A DNA stretch of 64,000 nucleotides, from contig NZ_CP009288.1 in assembly GCF_000756615.1 (NCBI RefSeq), positions 1,922,001-1,986,000 on the forward strand, written 5' to 3'. Every line of letters begins with the position of its first letter. Position 1 is the stretch's first letter. A program made the translations under genes and the position numbers. Below the pieces are notes generated by a model. The model did no database searches. It saw nothing but the letters and a program-made list of their open reading frames with translations, and was not told where the DNA came from. This stretch comes from Paenibacillus durus. GTDB lineage: Bacteria > Bacillota > Bacilli > Paenibacillales > Paenibacillaceae. Below are positions 7,760-15,688 of this stretch, in pieces.

Positions 7760-8095
7760 TTAGCCGGTTAAGCAGAAAGCCCGCAAGCGGGTCCGGCCTG
7801 GAATCTGCCGCTCCGGGAAATATTTCTCGCGGGCGCTTAGCCAGCAGCTGGGCTCCCGCCTGGGTTCCGGCAGGCGACAGTCTAAGGCTCCGGTTACGGG
7901 CCTGATCGTTTGCAGGGCCTCTTCAATGGTGACGCTCCTGTCGGTGGACAGAGTGGGCTGTGCAAGTGGTATGGGACTTTGCCGCCCTTAAGCGGACAGG
8001 CCCTGCCTTTTTTCGCGCCTTCTCTGCATACAATCCTTTATTTTGGCGTTATTCATGAGCATAAGCTCAAAAAAGCGCTATATTCCGGCAGGATT
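7760..8095 (+). other. Intergenic stretch between alaS and ireB
   Basis: About 450 bases without a credible gene. It is GC-rich and contains several small hairpins (for example CGCCTG/CAGGCG near 7848-7876) but no T run close behind alaS. Its most ordered part is the folded element at 7912-8013, listed separately. Short open frames here lack ribosome binding sites and resemble no family. Confidence 0.5.
7912..8013 (+). ncRNA. Candidate small structured RNA with its own terminator
   Basis: GCAGGGCCT (7912-7920) pairs perfectly over 9 bp with AGGCCCTGC (7998-8006), and six T follow at 8008-8013. Three hairpins lie inside: CTGTC/GACAG (7938-7951), GCAAGT/ACTTTGC (7962-7982) and CCGC/GCGG (7982-7995, sharing one base with the previous stem). 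This is the shape of a closed multi-branched RNA ending in a terminator. I do not recognise a known family, and no clear promoter is visible just upstream. It could also be the 3' end of the alaS transcript. Confidence 0.4.
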
Positions 8096-8124
8096 TTCTT
8101 GTTTGATCGTGAATATGTTATGAT
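8096..8124 (+). promoter_or_regulatory. Extended -10 promoter of the ireB operon
   Basis: TTCTTG at 8096-8101, a 17-base spacer and TATGAT at 8119-8124, with TG one base before the -10 box (extended -10). It would drive ireB-ruvX and the DUF1292 genes. Confidence 0.55.
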
Positions 8125-8208
8125 GGGGTGAGATACAAATATATAGTAATGCAGCAACTTTGCGAAGGCCCCGTCAAGCATTGACTGCGCAGAAGGAAGG
8201 TGTCACAA

Positions 8209-8484
8209 ATGGACTCCATGGACAAAACGGTCAAATTCAATGTGAAGGGCGACGAGAAAGAGGCATCTCCCCGCGAGATCCTGCTTACCGTTCACAACGC
8301 CCTGGTGGAGAAGGATTATAATCCGATCAACCAGATTGTTGGCTACCTTCTTTCCGGTGATCCGGCTTACATCCCGCGCCACAACAATGCGAGAAGTTTG
8401 GTCCGGAGGAAAGAACGTGACGAGCTGATTGAGGAACTGGTCCGGTTCTACCTTGCCAATCAGCCGGCGGATAAGGTCAAATGA
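8209..8484 (+). CDS. ireB: IreB family regulatory phosphoprotein (UPF0297, YrzL-like)
   Basis: 91 residues from the ATG at 8209, chosen because AGAAGGAAGG sits 8 bases upstream; an in-frame GTG at 8200 overlaps that site. The highly conserved block YNPINQIVGYLLSGDPAYIPRH defines the family. In Enterococcus faecalis, IreB is phosphorylated by the PASTA-domain kinase IreK and limits cephalosporin resistance; the same role here is inferred. The stop overlaps the ruvX start (ATGA), and the order alaS-ireB-ruvX matches B. subtilis alaS-yrzL-yrrK. Confidence 0.95.
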   Translation: MDSMDKTVKFNVKGDEKEASPREILLTVHNALVEKDYNPINQIVGYLLSGDPAYIPRHNNARSLVRRKERDELIEELVRFYLANQPADKVK

Positions 8485-8897
8485 GGAAACTCGGTCTGGA
8501 TTACGGGGATCGCCGGATCGGCGCAGCCGTAAGCGATGCTTTTGGCTGGACCGCTCAAGGACTGGAGACCATCGAACGCCGCCGGGACGGAAGTGAGATG
8601 GAGCGAATCCGTCGCTTGATCGAGGAATACGAAGTATCCGAGATTGTAGTCGGCCTGCCCAAGAATATGAACGGCACAGTGGGCCCCCGCGGCGAGATTT
8701 GCATTGAATTTGCAAACGAGCTGCGGGAGACGCTGAGTTTGCCCGTACACCTTTGGGATGAACGCCTGACGACGGTATCTGCTGAGCGGGTGCTGATTGA
8801 AGGCGATGTCAGCCGCAAGAAGCGCAAAGGAATTGTGGATAAGATGGCCGCAGTTCTGATTTTGCAAAATTTTTTGGATGCTAACAGTAAAAGGTGA
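8481..8897 (+). CDS. ruvX: Putative Holliday junction resolvase / pre-16S rRNA nuclease YqgF
   Basis: 138 residues with an RNase H-like fold. Acidic residues are visible in LGLDYGDRRIG, VVGLPKNMNG and WDERLTT, and the end KMAAVLILQNFLD is typical. Family members process the 16S rRNA 5' end or cut branched DNA in the cytoplasm. It overlaps ireB by four bases (ATGA), indicating translational coupling, and precedes the DUF1292 genes as in related Firmicutes. Confidence 0.95.
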   Translation: MRKLGLDYGDRRIGAAVSDAFGWTAQGLETIERRRDGSEMERIRRLIEEYEVSEIVVGLPKNMNGTVGPRGEICIEFANELRETLSLPVHLWDERLTTVSAERVLIEGDVSRKKRKGIVDKMAAVLILQNFLDANSKR

Positions 8898-8910
8898 GGG
8901 GTGCGCACAG

Positions 8911-9219
8911 ATGGCAAACGAGCAGATCGGCATGGATGAGGAACCGGAGATTATTTATATTCCCGATGATGAAGGCAACGAAGAGGAATTCGAGGTTATC
9001 ATGAAGTTCGAGGTCGACGGCTCCGATTCCAAGTATATGATGGTGGTGCCGCTCGATTCCGAGGACGAGGAAGCCGACGAGGTATACGCATTCCGCTATG
9101 AAGAAGACGGAGAAGACCTGCAGCTCTTCATGATCGAAGATGATGAGGAGTGGGCGATTGTCGAGGAGACCTTCAACACTCTGGTTGACGAGCTGGATGG
9201 AGGAGCAGGGAATGACTGA
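8911..9219 (+). CDS. DUF1292 protein (YrzB-like)
   Basis: 102 residues and strongly acidic. The ATG at 8911 was chosen because GGTGAGGGG lies 8-12 bases upstream; an in-frame ATG at 8878 lies inside ruvX. The segment EIIYIPDDEGNEEEFEVIMKF and the pattern YMMVVPLD..DEEADEVYAFRY are typical of DUF1292. The function of the family is not established. It is part of the ireB-ruvX operon, and its last 8 bases overlap the next gene, which belongs to the same family. Confidence 0.9.
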   Translation: MANEQIGMDEEPEIIYIPDDEGNEEEFEVIMKFEVDGSDSKYMMVVPLDSEDEEADEVYAFRYEEDGEDLQLFMIEDDEEWAIVEETFNTLVDELDGGAGND

Positions 9220-9517
9220 GTTTTCTGCCGGCCAAGCGGTATGGACTTCCAGGCTGAAAGACGCCTATGGAGAGACCGTGGAACTGGAAGACGAGAACGG
9301 TAAGGCTTCCGTGCATCAAATCATCGCCGAATTTGAAGTGCAAGGCCGCGGCTACGCGGTGCTGCAAGATTCGGAAAGGGATGGGGAGCGGGAAATCCTG
9401 CGCATCGTTGTTTCCCAAGGCGGTCCGCCAGAGCTGGAGAGTATTGAAGACGACGACGAATGGGAAGATATCTCGGAGCTGTATGACGAGCTGACTTTTC
9501 CGGACGACGAAGTGTAA
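9212..9517 (+). CDS. Second DUF1292-like protein
   Basis: 101 residues. The ATG at 9212 lies behind GGAGGAGCAGGG and inside the end of the preceding gene, so the two are coupled. Sequence features are the same as in its neighbour: an acidic protein with an AEFEVQGRGYAVLQD segment, then ILRIV and a DDDEWEDISELYDEL tail. The tandem pair looks like an old duplication that has diverged. Function is unknown. No clear terminator separates it from mltG. Confidence 0.8.
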   Translation: MTEFSAGQAVWTSRLKDAYGETVELEDENGKASVHQIIAEFEVQGRGYAVLQDSERDGEREILRIVVSQGGPPELESIEDDDEWEDISELYDELTFPDDEV

Positions 9518-9690
9518 GCATATACGGCTAGCCGCTTTCGGCCCTCGGGCCGGTTGAACGCAGCCACAAGCAGGGGAGGGCGGAGCATTCCGCGCTCTTT
9601 TTGCTTGAAAAAAATAAGCGATTTTCAAAATATCTATTGAATTTAAATGAATACAATTTTATATTTATAGTCGGAAAGTGAGGAGAATGT

Positions 9691-10740
9691 TTGAAGTCCG
9701 TCATCCGCAATCTGTTGATTGTCCTGCTGCTGCTTATCGCTGTGGCGGGTGCAGGAATTTGGTATATATGGAATGGTATGAAACCGGTGGAACCGTCAGG
9801 GCCCGCTGTAAACATTACCATTGAAAAAGGCATGGGCAGCTTGGAAATTGCCGACCTTTTGGAGAGTAAGGGGATTATCCGCAGCGCTCTTTTGTTTAAA
9901 GGCTATTTGAAGTGGACGAACGAAGGATCGCAGTTCAAGGCAGGGACTTACAGCGCCGCTCCCGGCGCAACTTATGACAATCTGATCACCCGCTTGAACG
10001 CGGGAGATGTGGTGAAGAAGGAAACCGTCGTCTTTACCATTCCTGAAGGGTATACGGCGAAGCAGATTGCGGACAGGCTCGCTCAGGCCTGGGGCAAGGA
10101 CGCCTCTCTTTTTTTGTCGCAGATAGATACGGGGGCGGAGCTGAAGGAGACAGACATTTTAAGCATTCCGCAGGAAAAGGATATTCGCCACCGGCTGGAG
10201 GGCTATATGTTCCCGGAGACGTATGAGCTTGTCAAAGACAGCACGCCGCAGCAAATTGTCGAGAAGATGATGGAGGAGCTGCAGAAGAGGCTGGACAGCA
10301 TTTCGGGTTGGCAGACCCGTCTTAAAGATCGCGGATTAACTCTGCATGAACTGCTGACCGTCGCTTCCCTGGTGGAGCGTGAAGTCGTTGTGGACAGCGA
10401 GCGTCCGCTTGTGGCCGGAGTTATTTACAACAGGCTTAATAAAGGACAAAAGCTTGAGATCGACGCTACCGTCCAGTATCTGCTTGCCCAGCCTAAGGAA
10501 AGACTGCTGTATAAGGATCTCGAAGTCGAGAGCCCATATAATACGTACCGGAATACCGGCCTGCCGCCAGGACCGATCTGCAGCCCGGGTCTAGCCTCCA
10601 TTAAGGCGGCGCTTGAGCCGGAGACCTCGGATTATTATTATTACGTCACGAAGAAGGACGGAAGCCAGGCCCATTTATTCGCTAAGACGTACAAGGAGCA
10701 TTTAGCCAATATCAAAAAAAGCCAGGCAGCAGCGAAATAA
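9691..10740 (+). CDS. mltG: Endolytic murein transglycosylase MltG
   Basis: 349 residues starting with TTG at 9691 behind GTGAGGAG; a nearby ATG at 9687 is out of frame. One N-terminal membrane anchor (residues about 5-25, LLIVLLLLIAVAGAGIWYIW) holds the YceG domain outside the cell. The catalytic region reads ASLVEREVVVDSE, with the Glu that cuts growing glycan strands, followed by GVIYNRL and TYRNTGLPPGPICSPG. MltG sets peptidoglycan strand length near the elongation and division machinery. In B. subtilis this position is held by yrrL. Confidence 0.95.
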   Translation: MKSVIRNLLIVLLLLIAVAGAGIWYIWNGMKPVEPSGPAVNITIEKGMGSLEIADLLESKGIIRSALLFKGYLKWTNEGSQFKAGTYSAAPGATYDNLITRLNAGDVVKKETVVFTIPEGYTAKQIADRLAQAWGKDASLFLSQIDTGAELKETDILSIPQEKDIRHRLEGYMFPETYELVKDSTPQQIVEKMMEELQKRLDSISGWQTRLKDRGLTLHELLTVASLVEREVVVDSERPLVAGVIYNRLNKGQKLEIDATVQYLLAQPKERLLYKDLEVESPYNTYRNTGLPPGPICSPGLASIKAALEPETSDYYYYVTKKDGSQAHLFAKTYKEHLANIKKSQAAAK

Positions 10741-10849
10741 GCCGTCCTTATCCGTTCATATTTTAGAAAAAACGATGCAGTGATTTCGTTATAATTGAGA
10801 TGCCGTCCGGCGCCTGATTGTGCCGGATGCGCCCACAGGAGGATACATG

Positions 10850-11782
10850 ATGAAGAGCAAACCGGAGCTGCTGGCGACGGCCGCTTCCCTTACGGAAGCA
10901 GCCGCGCTGCTGGATGCCGGAGCCGATGCGCTTCTGATCGGCGATGACCGGTTCGGCATGCGGCTGGCCGGACATTTCAGTCTGGAGGATACGGCGGCGG
11001 TAGTGGCAATGGCCCATGAACGCGGCCGCAAAATATATGCCGGGCTCGGAGGGCTGATGCCGAACCGGCTGCTGGGTGAGCTTCCGGCCTATATCAAGGC
11101 CATAGCGGAGATCGGCGTGGATGCTGCCGAGTTCGGTGATCCGGCCGTACTGGCCGCGGCTCGGCGTGAAGCGCCCGGCCTTAAGCTTCACTGGAACGCG
11201 GAGATGACGTCCACTAATTACGCGACGGCCAATTATTGGGGGCGCAAAGGCGCTTCCCGTGTAGTTCTGGCCCGAGAGCTGAATATGGACGAGATCACGG
11301 AAATGGTCCCTAGCCTCGAAGTGGAGGCCCAGGTTCAAGTGCATGGAATGACCAATATTTATCACTCCAAGCGTAAACTGGTGGAGAGTTATATGGCCCA
11401 TCAGGGGCGTCCGGTAGATGGCGGAAGCATGGGCAAAGAACGCGGTCTGTTTCTGGTCGAGGCGGAGCGTCCCGATGAGAAATTCCCGATCTATGAAGAT
11501 GTGAACGGCACACATATCATGAGCTCGGATGATCTTTGCATACTGGAAGATCTGCATATACTGATGGAGGCGGGGGTTCACAGCTTCAAAATTGAAGGGC
11601 TGCTCAAGCCGGCCGCTTACAATGTTGCGGCAATCAAGGCTTACCGCCAGGCGATCGACGCGTATGCCCAAGACCCTGCGGGTTACGCGTTTCAAGAGGA
11701 GTGGCTGGATACCGTACGGGCGCTGCAGGACCCGGAGCGGGAGCTGACCTTCGGTTTCTTTTATAAAGAGCAGGTTTATTGA
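10850..11782 (+). CDS. U32 family protein, short paralogue (TrhP1/YrrN-like tRNA hydroxylation)
   Basis: About 310 residues. Two adjacent ATGs (10847, 10850) follow ACAGGAGG; 10850 gives the better spacing. It has a U32 TIM-barrel-like fold with ELLATAASLTEAAALLDAGADALLIG near the start and HSFKIEGLLKPAAYN near the end. The family's Cys-rich iron-sulfur motif is absent: the equivalent region reads QVHGMTNIYHSKRKLVESYM. In B. subtilis, YrrN and YrrO take part in forming 5-hydroxyuridine in the tRNA wobble position. The same role is inferred here from synteny with the next gene. Confidence 0.85.
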   Translation: MKSKPELLATAASLTEAAALLDAGADALLIGDDRFGMRLAGHFSLEDTAAVVAMAHERGRKIYAGLGGLMPNRLLGELPAYIKAIAEIGVDAAEFGDPAVLAAARREAPGLKLHWNAEMTSTNYATANYWGRKGASRVVLARELNMDEITEMVPSLEVEAQVQVHGMTNIYHSKRKLVESYMAHQGRPVDGGSMGKERGLFLVEAERPDEKFPIYEDVNGTHIMSSDDLCILEDLHILMEAGVHSFKIEGLLKPAAYNVAAIKAYRQAIDAYAQDPAGYAFQEEWLDTVRALQDPERELTFGFFYKEQVY

Positions 11783-11827
11783 TTGGAATGAAATTCTTTC
11801 TTAAATGAAGAGGACGGGAGAAAAGGT

Positions 11828-13153
11828 ATGAACACTGTGGCCAAGCCGCAATATAAAGGCAAGCGTTACCGCTTGGACAAACCGGAGCTCCTGGCTCCGG
11901 CTGGAAATTTGGAAAAATTGAAATTCGCCGTGCATTATGGCGCGGATGCGGTATATATCGGCGGGCAGAAGTACGGCCTGCGCTCGAATGCGGACAACTT
12001 CAGCTTTGAGGAAATGCGTGAAGGCGTGGAATTCGCCAAGAAATACGGCGCCAAAGTATTTGTGGCGACCAATATTTACGCCCATAACGAAGATATCGCC
12101 GGGATCGAAGAGTACCTGCGCAATCTGTACGAGGTCGGAATAGCTGCAATCATTGTGGCAGACCCTGCGATTGTGGACATCGCCCTGCGGACCGTCCCGG
12201 GTCTTGAGGTGCATCTCAGCACCCAGCAGTCCACGCTGAATTGGCAGGCCGTAGCCTTCTGGAAGGAAGAGGGGCTGCCGCGCGTCGTGCTGGGCCGCGA
12301 AACGAGCCTTCAGGAGATTGCCGAGATCAAGGAGCATGTCGATATCGAAATCGAGGCTTTTATCCATGGAGCGATGTGCTCTTCGTATTCCGGCCGCTGC
12401 GTACTGTCCAACCACTTTACGGATCGTGACTCGAACCGCGGGGGATGCTGCCAGTCATGCCGGTGGAAATATGATTTGTTCGAGGATGCCCGTCCAGGGG
12501 AAGTCTGGGTCTCCGAGGAGCAAAGTGCCGGAGAGTCTCCGCAGCGTCTGGAGCTCGGCGTTACGCAGCTTCCGCTGCATCAGCCGGAGGACAATCCGTT
12601 CTCGATGGGCGCCAAGGATCTCTGCATGCTGGAGAGCATTCCCGACCTGATCGAGGCTGGCATAGACAGCTTTAAAATCGAGGGACGGATGAAGTCGATC
12701 CACTATGTTGCTACCGTGGTCAATGCTTACCGCAAGGCAATCGACGCCTATATGGCCGATCCCGAGCATTACGAGCTGAAGCAGGAGTGGCTGGACGAGC
12801 TGAACAAAGCAGCCAACCGTCCGCTGAACACGGGATTTTTCTATGATACGCCGGATCATGAGGATCATATTTACGAGCCGGAAGAAAAAGCCGCGCCGTA
12901 TGATTTTGCCGGCCTCGTGCTGGACTATGACGCAGAGACAGGTATGGCGCTGATTCAGCAGCGCAATCATTTCAAACCCGGCCAGGAGGTGGAGTTCTTC
13001 GGACCGGACCGCCTTCCGTTCAAGCAAATTGTGGGCGAGCTTCAGGATGAACAGGGCGTTCCGCTAGATGCAGCCCGCCATCCCTTGCAGCATATTCGGA
13101 TGAAGGTTGAACAGCCGGTGGCTTATTTTGATATGATGCGGAAAAAGAAATAA
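11828..13153 (+). CDS. U32 family protein (TrhP2/YrrO-like tRNA hydroxylation)
   Basis: 441 residues with an ATG behind GGGAG. The U32 signature is complete: EAFIHGAMCSSYSGRCVLSN, then DSNRGGCCQSCRW, with cysteines that bind an iron-sulfur cluster, followed by DSFKIEGRMKS. A C-terminal beta domain (YDFAGLVLDYD...VEFFGPDR) is typical of the long members. Annotated as peptidases in older work, these proteins act in prephenate-dependent RNA hydroxylation. It sits 45 bases behind its shorter paralogue and ends the operon at a strong terminator. Confidence 0.92.
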   Translation: MNTVAKPQYKGKRYRLDKPELLAPAGNLEKLKFAVHYGADAVYIGGQKYGLRSNADNFSFEEMREGVEFAKKYGAKVFVATNIYAHNEDIAGIEEYLRNLYEVGIAAIIVADPAIVDIALRTVPGLEVHLSTQQSTLNWQAVAFWKEEGLPRVVLGRETSLQEIAEIKEHVDIEIEAFIHGAMCSSYSGRCVLSNHFTDRDSNRGGCCQSCRWKYDLFEDARPGEVWVSEEQSAGESPQRLELGVTQLPLHQPEDNPFSMGAKDLCMLESIPDLIEAGIDSFKIEGRMKSIHYVATVVNAYRKAIDAYMADPEHYELKQEWLDELNKAANRPLNTGFFYDTPDHEDHIYEPEEKAAPYDFAGLVLDYDAETGMALIQQRNHFKPGQEVEFFGPDRLPFKQIVGELQDEQGVPLDAARHPLQHIRMKVEQPVAYFDMMRKKK

Positions 13154-13180
13154 GCTATGGCCGCGTTTATATGATTGAAT

Positions 13181-13222
13181 CGGGCGTGTTCCTGTAATCA
13201 GGGGAAGCGCCCGGTTTTTTTT
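13181..13222 (+). terminator. Rho-independent terminator after the U32 genes
   Basis: The stem CGGGCG/CGCCCG, with an inner CCTG/CAGG pairing, is followed by eight T. Confidence 0.85.
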
Positions 13223-13272
13223 GCCGCCCTATGAGGATTAGGACTAAAGACATAAAAAATTTGGAACAGGTA

Positions 13273-13300
13273 TAAGATATTTCCGCCAGCCTGCCGATAT
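13273..13300 (+). promoter_or_regulatory. SigD-type (motility) promoter of the chemotaxis receptor
   Basis: TAAG at 13273-13276, a 16-base spacer and GCCGATAT at 13293-13300. The -10 box matches the SigD consensus GCCGATAA in seven of eight bases, and the spacing is within one base of the known 15. It lies just upstream of a methyl-accepting chemotaxis gene, the expected target. Confidence 0.65.
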
Positions 13301-13352
13301 AAAAGACATCGCTTACATAACGTTTTGCAAATTCATCGGGCAGGTGATCTGA

Positions 13353-15563
13353 ATGGGAGCTCCTAAACAGGAGAGAAAGAGAAATGGGCGTCAAGAACGG
13401 GTAAAAGCAGGTCAGATGGACAGCAGCGAATCCGTGCAGAACCGGATGGAGACAGCGAAGACGAACTTAAAACAATGGCTGCAGAGAACCGTCCGGCAAT
13501 TCAAAAAGGTAAATCCCGCCAAGTCGGTCGGCGTAAAGCTGTTTCTTATTTTTCTATCTTCCATTGTCGTCGTGGTGCTGGGTCTGGGACTGATGTCTTA
13601 TACCAAGGCCAGGGACACCATTAAAGATAACGTATCCGAAGCCAACCGCCAGACGATTATCCAAAATGCCGAGAAGCTTGACATTATTTTGAACCAGTAT
13701 GAGACGCTTGCATTGCAAGTATTCTTCGATCCGCAAATTCAGGAGCAGCTTACCACTCTTGAAAACGCTTCATCCAATTATGAGCAGTTTGTGGCAAATG
13801 ATGATATCGGCAAAAAGCTGAGCAACCAGACGACCTCGGATTCCAATATTGTAAGCTTTTCCCTGATTCCAGAAAACGAAAAACTGCAGATTATCTCAAG
13901 CGGCAATCGCGATCTGGTCAAGAACGACATACGGACTGCGGACTGGTATAAACAAGCCGTTGCTAATACCGACAGCTATCAACCGTGGTTTGCCAAAGAA
14001 TCAGCCAACCAGCAGTTCTTCTGGTTCCCGATGAGTGCCGGCGTGAAAGGCAGCACCAATGTCGCTGTTGTCCGCAGAATCAAGGATATGAATGGCCAGG
14101 CGGGTTACGTTATTCTGATCGAGCTTAAAAAGGACTTGTTTGAAGACGCTTTTCAAAGCGTCAAGCTGGGGAACGGCTCACACGTTCAGCTTGTTTCTCC
14201 GGAAGGGACCGTTATTGCTTCCTCGGTCAAAGAGGAGGACGGAAAAGCATCACAGTACGCATTTATCAAGGACAGCAAAGCCAATAACAACAGCATAGAA
14301 GCCGAAGACGCCAGCAGCAATGGTCTGTTGGCTGTCTTCAGCCCGCTTGCGAAAGCCGACTGGAAGCTAACAGGCATCATTCCGACCAACGAGCTTGTAC
14401 AGGACGCGAAGCCGATTCTCTTCACTACTTATCTCGCCGCCGGTGCAGCTGCTCTGCTGGCGCTGCTGCTTGGCGTATGGATGGTGCGCATGATTGCCCG
14501 CCCGCTCGCGCGGCTTAAGGATCTGATGGGCGTAGGCGCCAAGGGAGACTTGACGGTACGGACACCCTATACATCCTCGGATGAGATCGGCCAGTTGTCG
14601 GCTTCTTTTAATCTGATGATGGAACGCATTACGGAGCTGGTCTCCCAGACAACGGAAACGGCCCGTGAGGTACTGGAGACGGCATGTGAGCTCGGGGAAG
14701 CATCCCGCAAGACGGCGGATTCCGCCAGAGATATTGCGGTCGCTACCGAAGAAATCGCGGAAGGCGCCGGCAGCTTGGCCATAGAAGCCGAAAAAGGCAA
14801 TGATCTCACCGCCGTATTGTCGCGCCAGATGGAGCACGTCATCCTTGCCAACAAGGAAATGGATACAGCAGCTCGGATGGTGGGCGAGTCGAGCGGCAGG
14901 GGTGCGGAGCAGCTTGAAGAGCTGATGAAGCAGACCGGCCGCACCGGTGATATGACCAAAGCGCTCGTAGAGAAAGTGGACAATCTGAAGGAAACCGCCA
15001 TGTCCGTGTTGAAGGTGCTCGATGTGATGAAAAATATTACGCAGCAGACGAATATTTTATCGCTCAACGCAACGATTGAGGCGGCGCGGGCGGGTGAGGC
15101 CGGACGGGGCTTCATGGTGGTAGCTGACGAAATTCGCGGATTGGCGGATCAGACCAGGGAATCTATCGCTTTGGTAGCGGGCATCACCGACAAGATTATG
15201 AACGAAATGAATGAGACGATGAACGTGCTTTCCGAGGTGACGCCGCTGTTCGCCGAGCAGATGAGCTCTGTGAAGAGCACTGGAGAAATCTTTGTATCGG
15301 TGCGCGGGCAAATGGACAGCTTTGTGTCCAGTCTTCAATCGGTAACCGTGTCTATCGACAGCTTGAAGGATGCGCAGATTGAGCTGTCGGAAGCGATGGG
15401 CAATGTCAGCGCCGTAGCCGAGGAATCATCCGCGACTTCGGAAGAGGTGGCTTCGCTCAGCAGCGAGCAGCAGAACGTGAGCGATCAGCTCGTAACGCTG
15501 TCAGCTAACCTGGAGAGCGTCTCCGGAAATCTGAAGGACAAGCTGGCGCTGTTCAAGATATAA
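13353..15563 (+). CDS. Methyl-accepting chemotaxis receptor
   Basis: 736 residues from the ATG at 13353 behind AGGTGA. It has a cytoplasmic N-terminal stretch of about 60 residues, then a first membrane segment (VKLFLIFLSSIVVVVLGLGL). A sensor domain of roughly 260 residues outside the cell, probably of the Cache type, is followed by a second membrane segment (LAAGAAALLALLLGVWMV). The HAMP domain, methylation helices and the signalling hairpin (IEAARAGEAGRGFMVVADEIRG) complete the receptor. It passes ligand state to CheW/CheA. The ligand is unknown. The gene stands alone between two terminators with a SigD-type promoter, consistent with a scattered receptor of the motility regulon. Confidence 0.95.
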   Translation: MGAPKQERKRNGRQERVKAGQMDSSESVQNRMETAKTNLKQWLQRTVRQFKKVNPAKSVGVKLFLIFLSSIVVVVLGLGLMSYTKARDTIKDNVSEANRQTIIQNAEKLDIILNQYETLALQVFFDPQIQEQLTTLENASSNYEQFVANDDIGKKLSNQTTSDSNIVSFSLIPENEKLQIISSGNRDLVKNDIRTADWYKQAVANTDSYQPWFAKESANQQFFWFPMSAGVKGSTNVAVVRRIKDMNGQAGYVILIELKKDLFEDAFQSVKLGNGSHVQLVSPEGTVIASSVKEEDGKASQYAFIKDSKANNNSIEAEDASSNGLLAVFSPLAKADWKLTGIIPTNELVQDAKPILFTTYLAAGAAALLALLLGVWMVRMIARPLARLKDLMGVGAKGDLTVRTPYTSSDEIGQLSASFNLMMERITELVSQTTETAREVLETACELGEASRKTADSARDIAVATEEIAEGAGSLAIEAEKGNDLTAVLSRQMEHVILANKEMDTAARMVGESSGRGAEQLEELMKQTGRTGDMTKALVEKVDNLKETAMSVLKVLDVMKNITQQTNILSLNATIEAARAGEAGRGFMVVADEIRGLADQTRESIALVAGITDKIMNEMNETMNVLSEVTPLFAEQMSSVKSTGEIFVSVRGQMDSFVSSLQSVTVSIDSLKDAQIELSEAMGNVSAVAEESSATSEEVASLSSEQQNVSDQLVTLSANLESVSGNLKDKLALFKI

Positions 15564-15578
15564 ATAGTCGATCTGGAG

Positions 15579-15608
15579 GAGCCTTTCGCCGCCGCGAAGG
15601 GCTCTTTT
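15579..15608 (+). terminator. Terminator after the chemotaxis receptor
   Basis: The 11-bp stem GAGCCTTTCGC/GCGAAGGGCTC with a 4-base loop, followed by four T. Confidence 0.85.
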
Positions 15609-15688
15609 GCGCATATCATCCGCCAATTAAGCATCTTATTTCGCGCACTGGGCATAATAGGAAAAATTCCGGGTCCGGAGGCAGAAAG

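Noticed and set aside
7645..7905. 86-codon open frame across the end of alaS
   Set aside because: Begins inside alaS in another frame, Arg/Gly-rich, with no start signal.
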